DNA of 15,844 nucleotides, taken from NCBI GenBank assembly GCA_028278625.1, contig JANQDY010000262.1, positions 1 to 15,844 of the forward strand, given 5' to 3'. Positions 6,420 through 13,779 of this stretch are shown piece after piece; the first letter of the stretch is position 1; every line of letters starts with the position of its first letter. The translations under genes and the position numbers were made by a program. This stretch comes from Thermodesulfobacteriota bacterium (lineage in GTDB: Bacteria > Desulfobacterota > DSM-4660 > Desulfatiglandales > Desulfatiglandaceae). The notes beneath the pieces are model-generated. The model was not told the origin of the DNA and did no database searches. It was given only the letters and a program-made list of their open reading frames with translations.

Positions 6420-7207
6420 ACCTCCATAATGTCAAAGGTATTGATCCAGAAGGATCCCGGCACATGCTTTGCAAGACGCTCATGGCCAAGTAGGCTCAGT
6501 ACCAGTTGGGCATTGCTTCTCCACGTTCCGGGATATCTGACTCTAACGACCTCAAAACCAAATTTTTTTAGCAGCGACGTAAGTGTTCTTTTTGTAAAAT
6601 AATGAATATGCAGGGGCGGATCAATGAGACGCCATTTCGCCCCCTTCATGCGAGCCAAAGGGCTCGAGATGTCCCCCGTCGTAATAAAAATGTATCCCTT
6701 CATTTTAAGGATCGAATTCAGTTTTTCAATGAAAAGCTGCGGGGCCGACAAGTGTTCGATGCAGTCAAACAGGCACGCCACATCAAAGGTCTCTTTGGTC
6801 ATCTTGGTCTTCAGAAAATCGTCGCTTCGAATATCCAGGTTCAATACCCGTTGCGCGTGGGCTACCGCTTCCCGGCATATTTCAAACCCCATTGTTTGAA
6901 AATCCTGTCGTGCCAGATCGAGAAAAAAACCATAGGCGGATCCGATTTCCAGGAGCCGTCCTCTCCGAGCATAATTCCTGATGAATTTGAGGCGATCCCT
7001 GAAATTACGCTGAATGATTCTCTTTTCTTTCCGGTAATCGGCATATACCCTGCCCCTAAAGTAACTCTCATCGTACTGGTTGATGATGTCCCTTTCCGTT
7101 TCACTTCCCGCATAGTAAATATGCCCGCATGAACACTTTACGATGCGCAGGTGTTCAAACAGCATTTCATGGGATTTTTGACCGCACAAGGCACAGACTT
7201 CAATCAT
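6392..7207 (-). CDS. SAM-dependent methyltransferase with N-terminal zinc ribbon
   Basis: Class I methyltransferase of the Methyltransf_23 type, 271 residues from the preferred start, probably methylating a sugar or sugar nucleotide in the cytoplasm. Cys5, Cys8, Cys25 and Cys27 (CALC and CSCG) form an N-terminal zinc-ribbon-like knuckle. The SAM-binding motif I is LLEIGSAYGFF (85-95), the ribose-binding acid is in GFEI (107-110), and FDCIEHL (147-153) is the usual motif with the buried His. The frame is open to an ATG at 7264, but the ATG at 7207 puts the zinc ribbon at the N-terminus as expected and overlaps the preceding GT2 stop by 8 bases (ATGATTGA), the same arrangement as at fcl. The product could be an O- or C-methylated sugar; the sequence does not decide. 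Confidence 0.87.
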   Translation of the reverse strand: MIEVCALCGQKSHEMLFEHLRIVKCSCGHIYYAGSETERDIINQYDESYFRGRVYADYRKEKRIIQRNFRDRLKFIRNYARRGRLLEIGSAYGFFLDLARQDFQTMGFEICREAVAHAQRVLNLDIRSDDFLKTKMTKETFDVACLFDCIEHLSAPQLFIEKLNSILKMKGYIFITTGDISSPLARMKGAKWRLIDPPLHIHYFTKRTLTSLLKKFGFEVVRVRYPGTWRSNAQLVLSLLGHERLAKHVPGSFWINTFDIMEVAARKTGSV

Positions 7208-8186
7208 GGCGATTTTCCGAGAATAATTTCCGGTCTTCCATATTGATCCTTCTTTGTACCACATAAAGGGGCCTGTTTTTCATTTCCACGAAAATATTGC
7301 CGATATATTCCCCAATGATGCCCAATACCAGAAGGATCAGGCCCCCAATAAAGAAGAGGGAGACCACAATTGCCGTAAAACCCTGCACCGGTATGCCCAC
7401 GAACAGGTATTGAAATAGGTAGAACAAACCGATCAGGAAACTGATGGATGCGGACAGAAGCCCCAGATAACGGCCCAACCGGAGCGGTTTGACGCTAAAG
7501 GAAATGACACCTTTCCATGCAAGGTCAACCATTTTTGCATAGCTGTATTTGGTTTGGCCAGAGGCTCTCGGCGCTTCTTCAAAATCGACGGATTTGGTCT
7601 TAAAACCCGGCCATCCGAGCATACCGGTAATGAAACGGCCGTGTTCCCTCATGGAGATGAAAGTGTCGGCCACCTGTCTGCTGAAGATACGAAAGATGCT
7701 GGAGTTCAGATCGATGGGGTAGTCCGAAAAAAAATTAATGAGCCGGTTGATCCCTTTGGAGCCGATCTCTTTGATAAAAGGCTGCCGGGTAACCCTTTTT
7801 GCGTAGACCATATCATACCCCTCAAGGTAAACATGGATCAGCTTTGGAATGAATTCAGGGGGGTGCTGCAGATCGCCGTCCATCATAATCACATGGTCGC
7901 CCCTTGAGTGATCGATTCCCGCGGTGAAGGCTTCATGGTGCCCAAAGCTTCTGGTCAGCAATATGGCACGGATCCTTTTGTCGGCAGCGCAGATCTGCTG
8001 AATGATCTCCACGGTCTGATCCGTGCTGGAATCCTCCACAAAGACGATTTCCCATTCAAAACCGGTCTCCTTGAGAACCTTTTTGCTCCTTTCATAAAAG
8101 GGAATAATGTTCGGTTCTTCATTTCTCACCGGCACGATGATGCTGAGCATTTCATGCCGGATACGCTCTTTTTCTTTTTCCCTCAT
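7200..8186 (-). CDS. GtrB/DPM1-like polyprenyl-phosphate glycosyltransferase
   Basis: A 328-residue GT2 enzyme that should move a sugar from a nucleotide donor to undecaprenyl phosphate at the inner membrane. MLSIIVPVRNEE, FVEDSSTDQT (49-58) and MDGDLQHPPE (102-111, metal site) are typical of the DPM1/GtrB/ArnC group, as is the RASGQTKYSY segment (207-216). Two C-terminal membrane spans (about 240-262 and 270-295) match bacterial GtrB proteins. The start at 8186 adds a charged MREKEKERIRHE segment; an ATG at 8150 directly before LSIIVP is an alternative, and neither has a strong Shine-Dalgarno. It follows the acyltransferase by 33 bases, a gap holding only a small GAACC/GGTTC inverted repeat. 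Such enzymes feed GT-C transferases, and one is encoded at 11746-13779. No GtrA-type flippase is visible. Confidence 0.9.
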   Translation of the reverse strand: MREKEKERIRHEMLSIIVPVRNEEPNIIPFYERSKKVLKETGFEWEIVFVEDSSTDQTVEIIQQICAADKRIRAILLTRSFGHHEAFTAGIDHSRGDHVIMMDGDLQHPPEFIPKLIHVYLEGYDMVYAKRVTRQPFIKEIGSKGINRLINFFSDYPIDLNSSIFRIFSRQVADTFISMREHGRFITGMLGWPGFKTKSVDFEEAPRASGQTKYSYAKMVDLAWKGVISFSVKPLRLGRYLGLLSASISFLIGLFYLFQYLFVGIPVQGFTAIVVSLFFIGGLILLVLGIIGEYIGNIFVEMKNRPLYVVQRRINMEDRKLFSENRHD

Positions 8187-8219
8187 GGATTCATCCGAGC
8201 CTTTTGAACCGCATGGTTC

Positions 8220-8870
8220 TTAAACGCGGGTTTTCGGTGAAAAATCCATCTCACGTGCGGCATTTCCCACCACCGTGACATGGTTTCCCACGTTTCTGGT
8301 GACGGTGGCGCCCGCACCGATCATGGCGCCTTCACCGATCCCAACACCCGGCAGAAGGGTGGCATTTCCGCCCACATAAGACCCCTCTCCAATGGATACA
8401 TGCCCTAGCAGCACCGCATTGGGAGCGATGGTGGCAAAGGTGCCGACGGATACGTCGTGCATCAGGTTGGCAAAGACATTGATTCTCGCAAAATCGTTAA
8501 TGACCACCTTGCTTGAGATGTGTGTGCCCGCCTGAACCACCACGCCTTTTCCGATACTTGCGGATTTGGACACCATGGCCTTTGGATGAATGAGGGTCTC
8601 AAATCCAAACCCGATCCTGGCATAATGGTCTCTGAGCCCCCTTCTTTTGGCGGGCATATCCGGGCTTAGAACAACGGGGATGGATCCCCATCGTTCGTAA
8701 ATGGCAGGCGCCGAATGGTCGTCTCCCAGCACTTGGTATCCCATAAATGTGCCCTTTGTTGCCTGGTCAATGATGCCGACAATTTCCTTGCCGCAATATT
8801 CGCACAACTCGACCATTTCATGAAACGCCCCCACAAGAATGATCTGGTTGTTTCGGCCCATCCGATTCAT
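8220..8870 (-). CDS. PglD/NeuD-type sugar-nucleotide acyltransferase
   Basis: A 216-residue left-handed beta-helix acyltransferase, which would transfer an acetyl (or other acyl) group from the CoA thioester to the 4-amino group of a nucleotide sugar. The N-terminal 75 or so residues form the small Rossmann-like sugar-nucleotide domain, although the usual Gly-Gly-His turn is replaced by GAFHEMV. The C-terminal part has hexapeptide repeats from about residue 98 onward. His138 (MHDVSVG) aligns with the catalytic His of C. jejuni PglD, and the end GNAAREM matches the family's GVPAKRM. The start overlaps the aminotransferase stop by 4 bases (ATGA), so the two are co-translated, as expected for successive steps. 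Acetyl is the default; formyl or another acyl group cannot be excluded from sequence. Confidence 0.88.
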   Translation of the reverse strand: MNRMGRNNQIILVGAFHEMVELCEYCGKEIVGIIDQATKGTFMGYQVLGDDHSAPAIYERWGSIPVVLSPDMPAKRRGLRDHYARIGFGFETLIHPKAMVSKSASIGKGVVVQAGTHISSKVVINDFARINVFANLMHDVSVGTFATIAPNAVLLGHVSIGEGSYVGGNATLLPGVGIGEGAMIGAGATVTRNVGNHVTVVGNAAREMDFSPKTRV

Positions 8871-9994
8871 ACCGCCTTTTTCAGCACATGGACAATGAAT
8901 TCAATATCATCAGACGTCATTTTGGGGAAGAGGGGCAGGGTGATTTCATTGTTGGTTACGTATTCCGTTACGGGCAGGGGTTGCCGGTACGGTTCATAGA
9001 TGGAAAAAAGGTGCACGGCAGGATAGTGCACGCTTGTCTCTATGCCGTGATCCGCCATGATCCGGCGGACCTCGTCCCTTTTATAGGCGTCGCCTTTCTT
9101 TAGAACAACCGGAAAAACATAGTTGGATGATTGATATTCATGGTTCTCATAGGGGATCAGAACCCCTTCCATCTCTTTCAGCGCATTCAAATACGCTCTT
9201 CTCAAGCGCTCTCTTTTTAAAATATCGCTTTTAAGCCGTTTGAACTGGCTCAGCAACAAAGCGCCCCTGATGTCGTCCATCCGGTAATTATACCCCAGCT
9301 CCACCACATCATAGCGGGTGGCATACCCTTTTGCCCGTTCATAGGAAAGGGTTGTCATTCCGTGTGATCTCAACCGTCTCGCCTTTTCGGCATGGGCTTT
9401 TTCACGGGTGACCAGAAGTCCTCCTTCGGCGCATGAAATGTTCTTGTTGGAAAAGAAGCTGAAACAGCCCATATGCCCTATGGTACCCAACGGTTGTCCT
9501 TTGTACAGGGATGCCGGTGCGTGGGCCGCATCTTCGATCACATACACTCCCTTTTGATGGGCAATCGCCATGATTTCATCCATGGGGCATGAAAAGCCGC
9601 CATAGTGCATTACCACGATGGCCTTTGTCTTGGGCGTGATTTTCCTTTCGATATCCGCGGGGTCCACGGAAAAATCCTGATGGCTGACGATATCCGCGAA
9701 AACCGGGCGGGCGGACCGGTAAAGGACCGCGTTCACCGTTGCCACGAAGGTGAGTGAAGGGACAATGACCTCATCTTCCGGACCCACATTAAGGATGGTC
9801 ATGGCCAGATGGAGGGCACCGGTGCAGCTGGCAAGCGCAACGGAATGATCAATGCCCAAATGATTCGCAAAAGCCCTTTCAAATTCATTGACATTGGGTC
9901 CCATGGATATCCATTTGGAACGAAGTGTCTCAAGGACCGCCGCCGCTTCCTCCTCACCGTAATTGAGATCAAAAAGGGGTATTTTGTATGCCAT
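8867..9994 (-). CDS. DegT/DnrJ/EryC1/StrS family sugar aminotransferase
   Basis: PLP-dependent aminotransferase, 375 residues from the ATG at 9994, that aminates the C4 keto group of a nucleotide 4-keto-6-deoxy sugar, typically with glutamate. A TTG one codon earlier (9997) is less likely. The PLP lysine is Lys184 in FFSNKNISCAEGG; the pyridine-binding acid is in IEDAAHA (about 153-159); ASCTGALHLA (about 56-65) binds the phosphate; and GYNYRMDDIRGAL is the usual dimer-interface motif. The NDP-4-keto substrate should come from the LegB-type dehydratase just upstream (50-base gap), and the amine product should go to the overlapping acyltransferase. AGAAGA about 3 bases upstream of the ATG is only a weak Shine-Dalgarno. 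The stereochemistry of amination cannot be read from the sequence. Confidence 0.93.
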   Translation of the reverse strand: MAYKIPLFDLNYGEEEAAAVLETLRSKWISMGPNVNEFERAFANHLGIDHSVALASCTGALHLAMTILNVGPEDEVIVPSLTFVATVNAVLYRSARPVFADIVSHQDFSVDPADIERKITPKTKAIVVMHYGGFSCPMDEIMAIAHQKGVYVIEDAAHAPASLYKGQPLGTIGHMGCFSFFSNKNISCAEGGLLVTREKAHAEKARRLRSHGMTTLSYERAKGYATRYDVVELGYNYRMDDIRGALLLSQFKRLKSDILKRERLRRAYLNALKEMEGVLIPYENHEYQSSNYVFPVVLKKGDAYKRDEVRRIMADHGIETSVHYPAVHLFSIYEPYRQPLPVTEYVTNNEITLPLFPKMTSDDIEFIVHVLKKAV

Positions 9995-10044
9995 CAATCT
10001 TCTTTCATATTCAAGGAATAAATTGCGATGACCCCCGAAACAGT

Positions 10045-11019
10045 TTAGACATTGTACAGCTCCGGTTTATACAACATCTTATGCTCTCTTATCCATTCGA
10101 TTGTTTTAAGCAATCCCTTTTTGAGGTCGTATTTCGGCTCCCACGGGGTATTTTCCCTCAGTTTACGGCTGTCGCACCGGAGTTGCTCCACTTCGCTTTT
10201 TTGCGGGCGGTTCCGTATCTCTTCAGAGACGATTTTCACATCACGAGAGAGAAGGGCGGAGATGAGCGACACGAGATCTCCCATGGAAATCTCCTTGTTC
10301 ATTCCGATATTGGTCACCTCTCCCACCAGTGAATCGGCCTCCATGATTGCCAAAAATCCCGTCACCGTGTCCCTCACATAGGTCAGGTCCCTGGTGGGAT
10401 GAAGGTTGCCCAGCCGTATCACATCTTTGCCCGACAGCAGTTGAGAAATTACCGTGGGTATGATGGCCCGGGCCGATTGTCGGGGGCCGTAAGTGTTAAA
10501 GGGCCTTACCAATTTCACGGGCGTTTCAAAGGATCGGAAATAACTCAGGGCCAGTTGATCGGCGGCAATCTTGGTGGCCGAGTAGGGGGATTGCCCCACA
10601 AGCGGGTGTTTTTCATCAATGGGGACGTACCTGGCGGTGCCATAGGTTTCGCTGGTGGATGTCACCAGGATACTTTTTAAATCCAGGTGCCTGCCCGCCT
10701 CAAGGACATTATAGGTTCCCTCAACATTGGTCCTGATATAGGCCAGGGGCGAAACGTAGGAATAGGGAATTCCGATCAATGCGGCCAGGTGGCATACGGC
10801 ATCGCATTGTTTTAAGGCATCGAAGACCGCATCATAATCCCTGACATCTCCCGTTACGACCTCCATATGCGCCACGTATCGGGACCCCTCGAGCCATCCC
10901 CATTGGTTCCTGGAGTTATAGTGGACCAGGGCTTTCACATCATACCCCCGCTCCACCAGCAATTCCGCCAGATGGGAGCCGATAAATCCGCCGGCACCCG
11001 TTACAAGCACTTTCTTCAT
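10045..11019 (-). CDS. legB: LegB-type NAD-dependent nucleotide-sugar 4,6-dehydratase
   Basis: A 324-residue extended short-chain dehydrogenase. By family it removes water from an NDP-hexose (GDP-GlcNAc for C. jejuni LegB) to give the 4-keto-6-deoxy sugar. GAGGFIG (8-14) binds NAD. STSETYG (121-127) contains the Thr-Ser-Glu arrangement of dehydratases such as GDP-mannose dehydratase, with Glu124 in the catalytic position. Tyr146 and Lys150 (YSATK) complete the active site. VHYNSRNQWGWLE, QSPYSATKIAADQLALS, RPFNTYGPRQSARAIIPT and HPTRDLTYV closely follow the LegB pattern as I remember it. Its ATG overlaps the nucleotidyltransferase stop by 4 bases (ATGA), tying dehydration to the activating step. 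A less specific epimerase/dehydratase role is possible, but the motif match is strong. Confidence 0.88.
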   Translation of the reverse strand: MKKVLVTGAGGFIGSHLAELLVERGYDVKALVHYNSRNQWGWLEGSRYVAHMEVVTGDVRDYDAVFDALKQCDAVCHLAALIGIPYSYVSPLAYIRTNVEGTYNVLEAGRHLDLKSILVTSTSETYGTARYVPIDEKHPLVGQSPYSATKIAADQLALSYFRSFETPVKLVRPFNTYGPRQSARAIIPTVISQLLSGKDVIRLGNLHPTRDLTYVRDTVTGFLAIMEADSLVGEVTNIGMNKEISMGDLVSLISALLSRDVKIVSEEIRNRPQKSEVEQLRCDSRKLRENTPWEPKYDLKKGLLKTIEWIREHKMLYKPELYNV

Positions 11020-11723
11020 GGGTTCATTCCCGTTTCAAACTCTTTTTTGTACATGGCCTGGGCCTTCTCATAATCATCCACCCGTCCGATATCGAGCCAG
11101 TATTCGGTCATTTCATATTTGGCCACCGGGAGGTTCTGATCCAGCATCCGGTTGATGAGATGGTCCATACTGAAATACTGATTACGCGGGATAATGTCAA
11201 ATATCTCCGGTTTCATCACGTATATGCCCGCCAGCACGTGGGTGATGAGATCCGGCTTTTCCTCAATGCCCGTGACGTAATCCCCGTCAAAAAAAATGTT
11301 GCCAAAGGCAAAGGGCATTGTCAGTTTCTTGATGGAAATGGTCAAATCCGCATCCTTGTCTATGGCAAAGGCATGGAACTTTGAAAAATCGATGGATGTC
11401 AGGATATCCCCGTTCATGACGATGAACGGTTCTTTCAATTGGTCCATCAAGAGGGTAAGGGGCCCCACCGTACCCAGCGGTTTGTCCTCACGGCTGACCT
11501 TTAGGCGGATGCCGTATCTGGACCCGTCACCCAGGAAATTTTCGATGTATTCAGACTTATAATTGGTGGCAAGAAAGATGTCTTCAACGCCGTGTTTCTT
11601 GAGATTTTCGATTTGTATTTCAAGGATGGCTTTCTCCCCGATGGGCAGAAGCGGTTTGGGTATGGTTTCGGTGAGAGGCCGAAGTCGTTTGCCCAGCCCC
11701 CCCGCCAGAATAACTGCTTTCAT
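11016..11723 (-). CDS. Sugar-phosphate nucleotidyltransferase (NTP_transferase family)
   Basis: A 235-residue pyrophosphorylase that would join a sugar 1-phosphate to NMP to give the activated donor. LAGGLGKRLRPLT (6-18) is the nucleotide-binding signature, IPKPLLPIG (21-29) contains the conserved lysine, KPLGTVGPL (81-89) binds the nucleobase or sugar, and NGD (104-106) supplies the metal-binding Asp. It resembles the catalytic half of C. jejuni PtmE, which makes GDP-GlcN and has CBS domains that are absent here. The gene overlaps legB by 4 bases and follows the GT-C gene by 22 bases. CAGGGAG seven bases upstream fixes the start. The nucleotide (GDP, dTDP, UDP or CDP) is not decided by sequence; GDP is the inference from the LegB partner. 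Confidence 0.88.
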   Translation of the reverse strand: MKAVILAGGLGKRLRPLTETIPKPLLPIGEKAILEIQIENLKKHGVEDIFLATNYKSEYIENFLGDGSRYGIRLKVSREDKPLGTVGPLTLLMDQLKEPFIVMNGDILTSIDFSKFHAFAIDKDADLTISIKKLTMPFAFGNIFFDGDYVTGIEEKPDLITHVLAGIYVMKPEIFDIIPRNQYFSMDHLINRMLDQNLPVAKYEMTEYWLDIGRVDDYEKAQAMYKKEFETGMNP

Positions 11724-11730
11724 GTGATGA

Positions 11731-11737
11731 CTCCCTG
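11731..11737 (-). promoter_or_regulatory. Ribosome binding site of the nucleotidyltransferase gene
   Basis: CAGGGAG on the coding strand lies seven bases before the ATG at 11723, within the 22-base gap after the GT-C gene. It is a strong, well-spaced Shine-Dalgarno and marks the beginning of the four-gene sugar-nucleotide cassette as an independent translation start. Confidence 0.7.
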
Positions 11738-11745
11738 TTGCTCAC

Positions 11746-13779
11746 TTATGGTTTGTTATCCGAGAGATATTCGGCCATGACCCCTAACAAACGGCCATCC
11801 TGGCCCAGGCCCAAGTCACTGGGCCGCCATGTCTTTGAGACCGACAATTTTATTTCCCCCTCACTTGATTTCAGCAGTTCAGACACGTCGATTTCGTGAA
11901 CAAGCGCGTTTTTGTGAAGGACAAGCTCCTTTGTCAAACCATTTTGCCCGATCAGTGTTACGTGAAGGGGTAGAAGCGCATCCACAAGCCTTTTGTCGGG
12001 GGGAATGGAGATGCGTAGCGATCCCATGGAGTACCCAGGGAGCACCTTCAGTTTCAGAAGCGCCTCTTTCCCTGTATAGTCCCCGTAATGCCCTTCCCAT
12101 TGGTAGCGGGTCGGCAGCCGTTTTGTCGCTTCATAGAGCACACCCTGAAAAACCAGTTCTTCCGGCTGAAAGGTAAGCGGTGAAAAGACCTTTGTGGCAT
12201 CTTCCATACGAAAAACCTCGCGAAACCGATACCCCGTCAATTGTTCCGCCTTTGTTTTTTTGAGATCAAAGTCCGGCGGCTCTGTCCTTGCATTACCAAT
12301 GCCTCTCAGCGCATTGTTAAACGGATAACGGGATCCTTGAAACAGCACTAAATCACCTTTGATAAGAGGATTTAAGGTTAGATCCGGCAGGGTCGTGTTA
12401 CCGTAAAGGCGTTGTTGTTCCTTTGAGAACCCTTGGAAAAGTTCACCGGCGCCTACCCATCTAAGATCCGGACGCCCTTTTTCGTGAAAGAGTCTTGTTC
12501 GCTGAAGCGGCGGTTCCGTAAACCAGGTTCTGTCCATATCCACCACCCTTTTCCCGGCCGGGTCGATTTCGATGATCCTGTTCTGGATGACATCTTCCAC
12601 ACGGTCAAAGCCCCGTTGGGCATGGGCAATAAAGTGGATATAGGGGATGGAATAGATTGCTGAAATCAAAAGGACAACAGGCATCGAAACGAGAAACGCT
12701 CTTTGCCATGACCGGGGTCGCACCTTCACGGAATCGAGCAAATCCGAGCAAAAAAAAGCCAGGGAAAAATTGAAACAGATCCCTACCGGAAGCATGTAAT
12801 AGGCCAGGGGCCAGCGCCAGGCCAGGAGTATGGCAAATTGAGCGCACCCGCCGGCCCACATGCCCCATGCCAAAGCCGTTGTTAGCGTATTCCTTCGATC
12901 AAAGGCGGCAAATCCCGCAAGACATCCGAAAAATCCCAATAACCCCAGAAGCAGAACATCAGGCGTTTGGTTGACATAGAAGGAGAAGTTTGCCTCTATG
13001 GAAGCGAGGGAAGGGACAAAGCTGGTATATCCTTCCGCCTGCCCATGACTTAGAAAATACTTCAGGCAAAAAAACAGAACATTTGAGAGAAAAGCGGCCA
13101 GGGTCACCAGCAGAAACAGATGAAGCGCGACGTGGTTGTCAACCTTTCGATAAACATATCCGCAGGCCATCCCCCCAAATCCCACGAGGATGAAGGTTAC
13201 GGCGGTTTCCTTGGAAAAGATCGCCAGAAGGATAACAATCATGAAAGCGAGCGTTATGAATCCTTTTTGGATAACCCCGGATTTTCCTTTTTTGCCGTTC
13301 ATTCTGTTCTTGCACATGACAACCACCAGAACAAAAAGCCCGTAGAACAACACCATGATGCTTTCGCTTTTGGATATGGTATAGGCGTTTTCCGCGATGG
13401 GAGATGAGATCAGGAAAAAGGAAGCAGACCCCGCACCAAGCCATGGGCGCCCGGTTGCGAGAGAAACCCCCAAATAGATCAAGAGAACCAGCAGCAAAAA
13501 CTCCAAGGACTGAAAAAGATACCAAAATTCAGGATTCTCTCCGGCAAGGGCATAGAACAACCAATGATTCACAAAATGCACCGGGATCATCCTTTCACCG
13601 AAACCTGTGAGATTATCGAGAAAGGGTGCCCGAGCCAGAATTAAGACCAAAGGGTCATCCAGGGATCCCCAAACAGCACCCATTGCCGAAGGAAGGACGA
13701 TCAATCCCCAAAACAGAAGTGGCGGCAGAAACCAGGCCAGATGATGGGCTCTGGTAGTGGGGTTAGAAAAAAAAGGCAT
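11746..13779 (-). CDS. GT-C-like integral membrane glycosyltransferase with large C-terminal soluble region
   Basis: A 677-residue polytopic membrane protein. The first 385 or so residues hold about nine to ten hydrophobic spans. An Asp pair (GSLDDP, Asp41-Asp42) follows the first span in the outside loop, where GT-C enzymes place their catalytic acid, and FSKETAV (188-194) plus SSPIAENAYTISKSES resemble loops of TMTC/PMT-like GT-C proteins. Such enzymes use polyprenyl-phosphate sugars on the outer face of the membrane. Residues about 386-677 are soluble and largely beta, ending with VSKTWRPSDLGLGQDGRLLG, a pattern I associate with accessory modules of glycosyltransferases but cannot name. 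The start overlaps the GT4 stop by 17 bases, with a GAGAG-type Shine-Dalgarno upstream. The GtrB-like enzyme at 7200-8186 could supply its donor. GT-C assignment is moderate; a polymerase-like role is the main alternative. Confidence 0.72.
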   Translation of the reverse strand: MPFFSNPTTRAHHLAWFLPPLLFWGLIVLPSAMGAVWGSLDDPLVLILARAPFLDNLTGFGERMIPVHFVNHWLFYALAGENPEFWYLFQSLEFLLLVLLIYLGVSLATGRPWLGAGSASFFLISSPIAENAYTISKSESIMVLFYGLFVLVVVMCKNRMNGKKGKSGVIQKGFITLAFMIVILLAIFSKETAVTFILVGFGGMACGYVYRKVDNHVALHLFLLVTLAAFLSNVLFFCLKYFLSHGQAEGYTSFVPSLASIEANFSFYVNQTPDVLLLGLLGFFGCLAGFAAFDRRNTLTTALAWGMWAGGCAQFAILLAWRWPLAYYMLPVGICFNFSLAFFCSDLLDSVKVRPRSWQRAFLVSMPVVLLISAIYSIPYIHFIAHAQRGFDRVEDVIQNRIIEIDPAGKRVVDMDRTWFTEPPLQRTRLFHEKGRPDLRWVGAGELFQGFSKEQQRLYGNTTLPDLTLNPLIKGDLVLFQGSRYPFNNALRGIGNARTEPPDFDLKKTKAEQLTGYRFREVFRMEDATKVFSPLTFQPEELVFQGVLYEATKRLPTRYQWEGHYGDYTGKEALLKLKVLPGYSMGSLRISIPPDKRLVDALLPLHVTLIGQNGLTKELVLHKNALVHEIDVSELLKSSEGEIKLSVSKTWRPSDLGLGQDGRLLGVMAEYLSDNKP

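Noticed and set aside
6602..7132. 176-codon plus-strand open frame
   Set aside because: Antisense to the methyltransferase, whose zinc ribbon and SAM motifs are intact on the minus strand.
7208..7264. N-terminal extension of the methyltransferase
   Set aside because: It overlaps the GtrB-like gene by 65 bases and precedes the expected zinc-ribbon N-terminus; the start at 7207 fits better.
8190..8219. Short leader peptide and small GAACC/GGTTC hairpin before the GtrB-like gene
   Set aside because: The ATG at 8213 meets an in-frame stop after seven codons with no Shine-Dalgarno, and the 5-base stem has no U-run.
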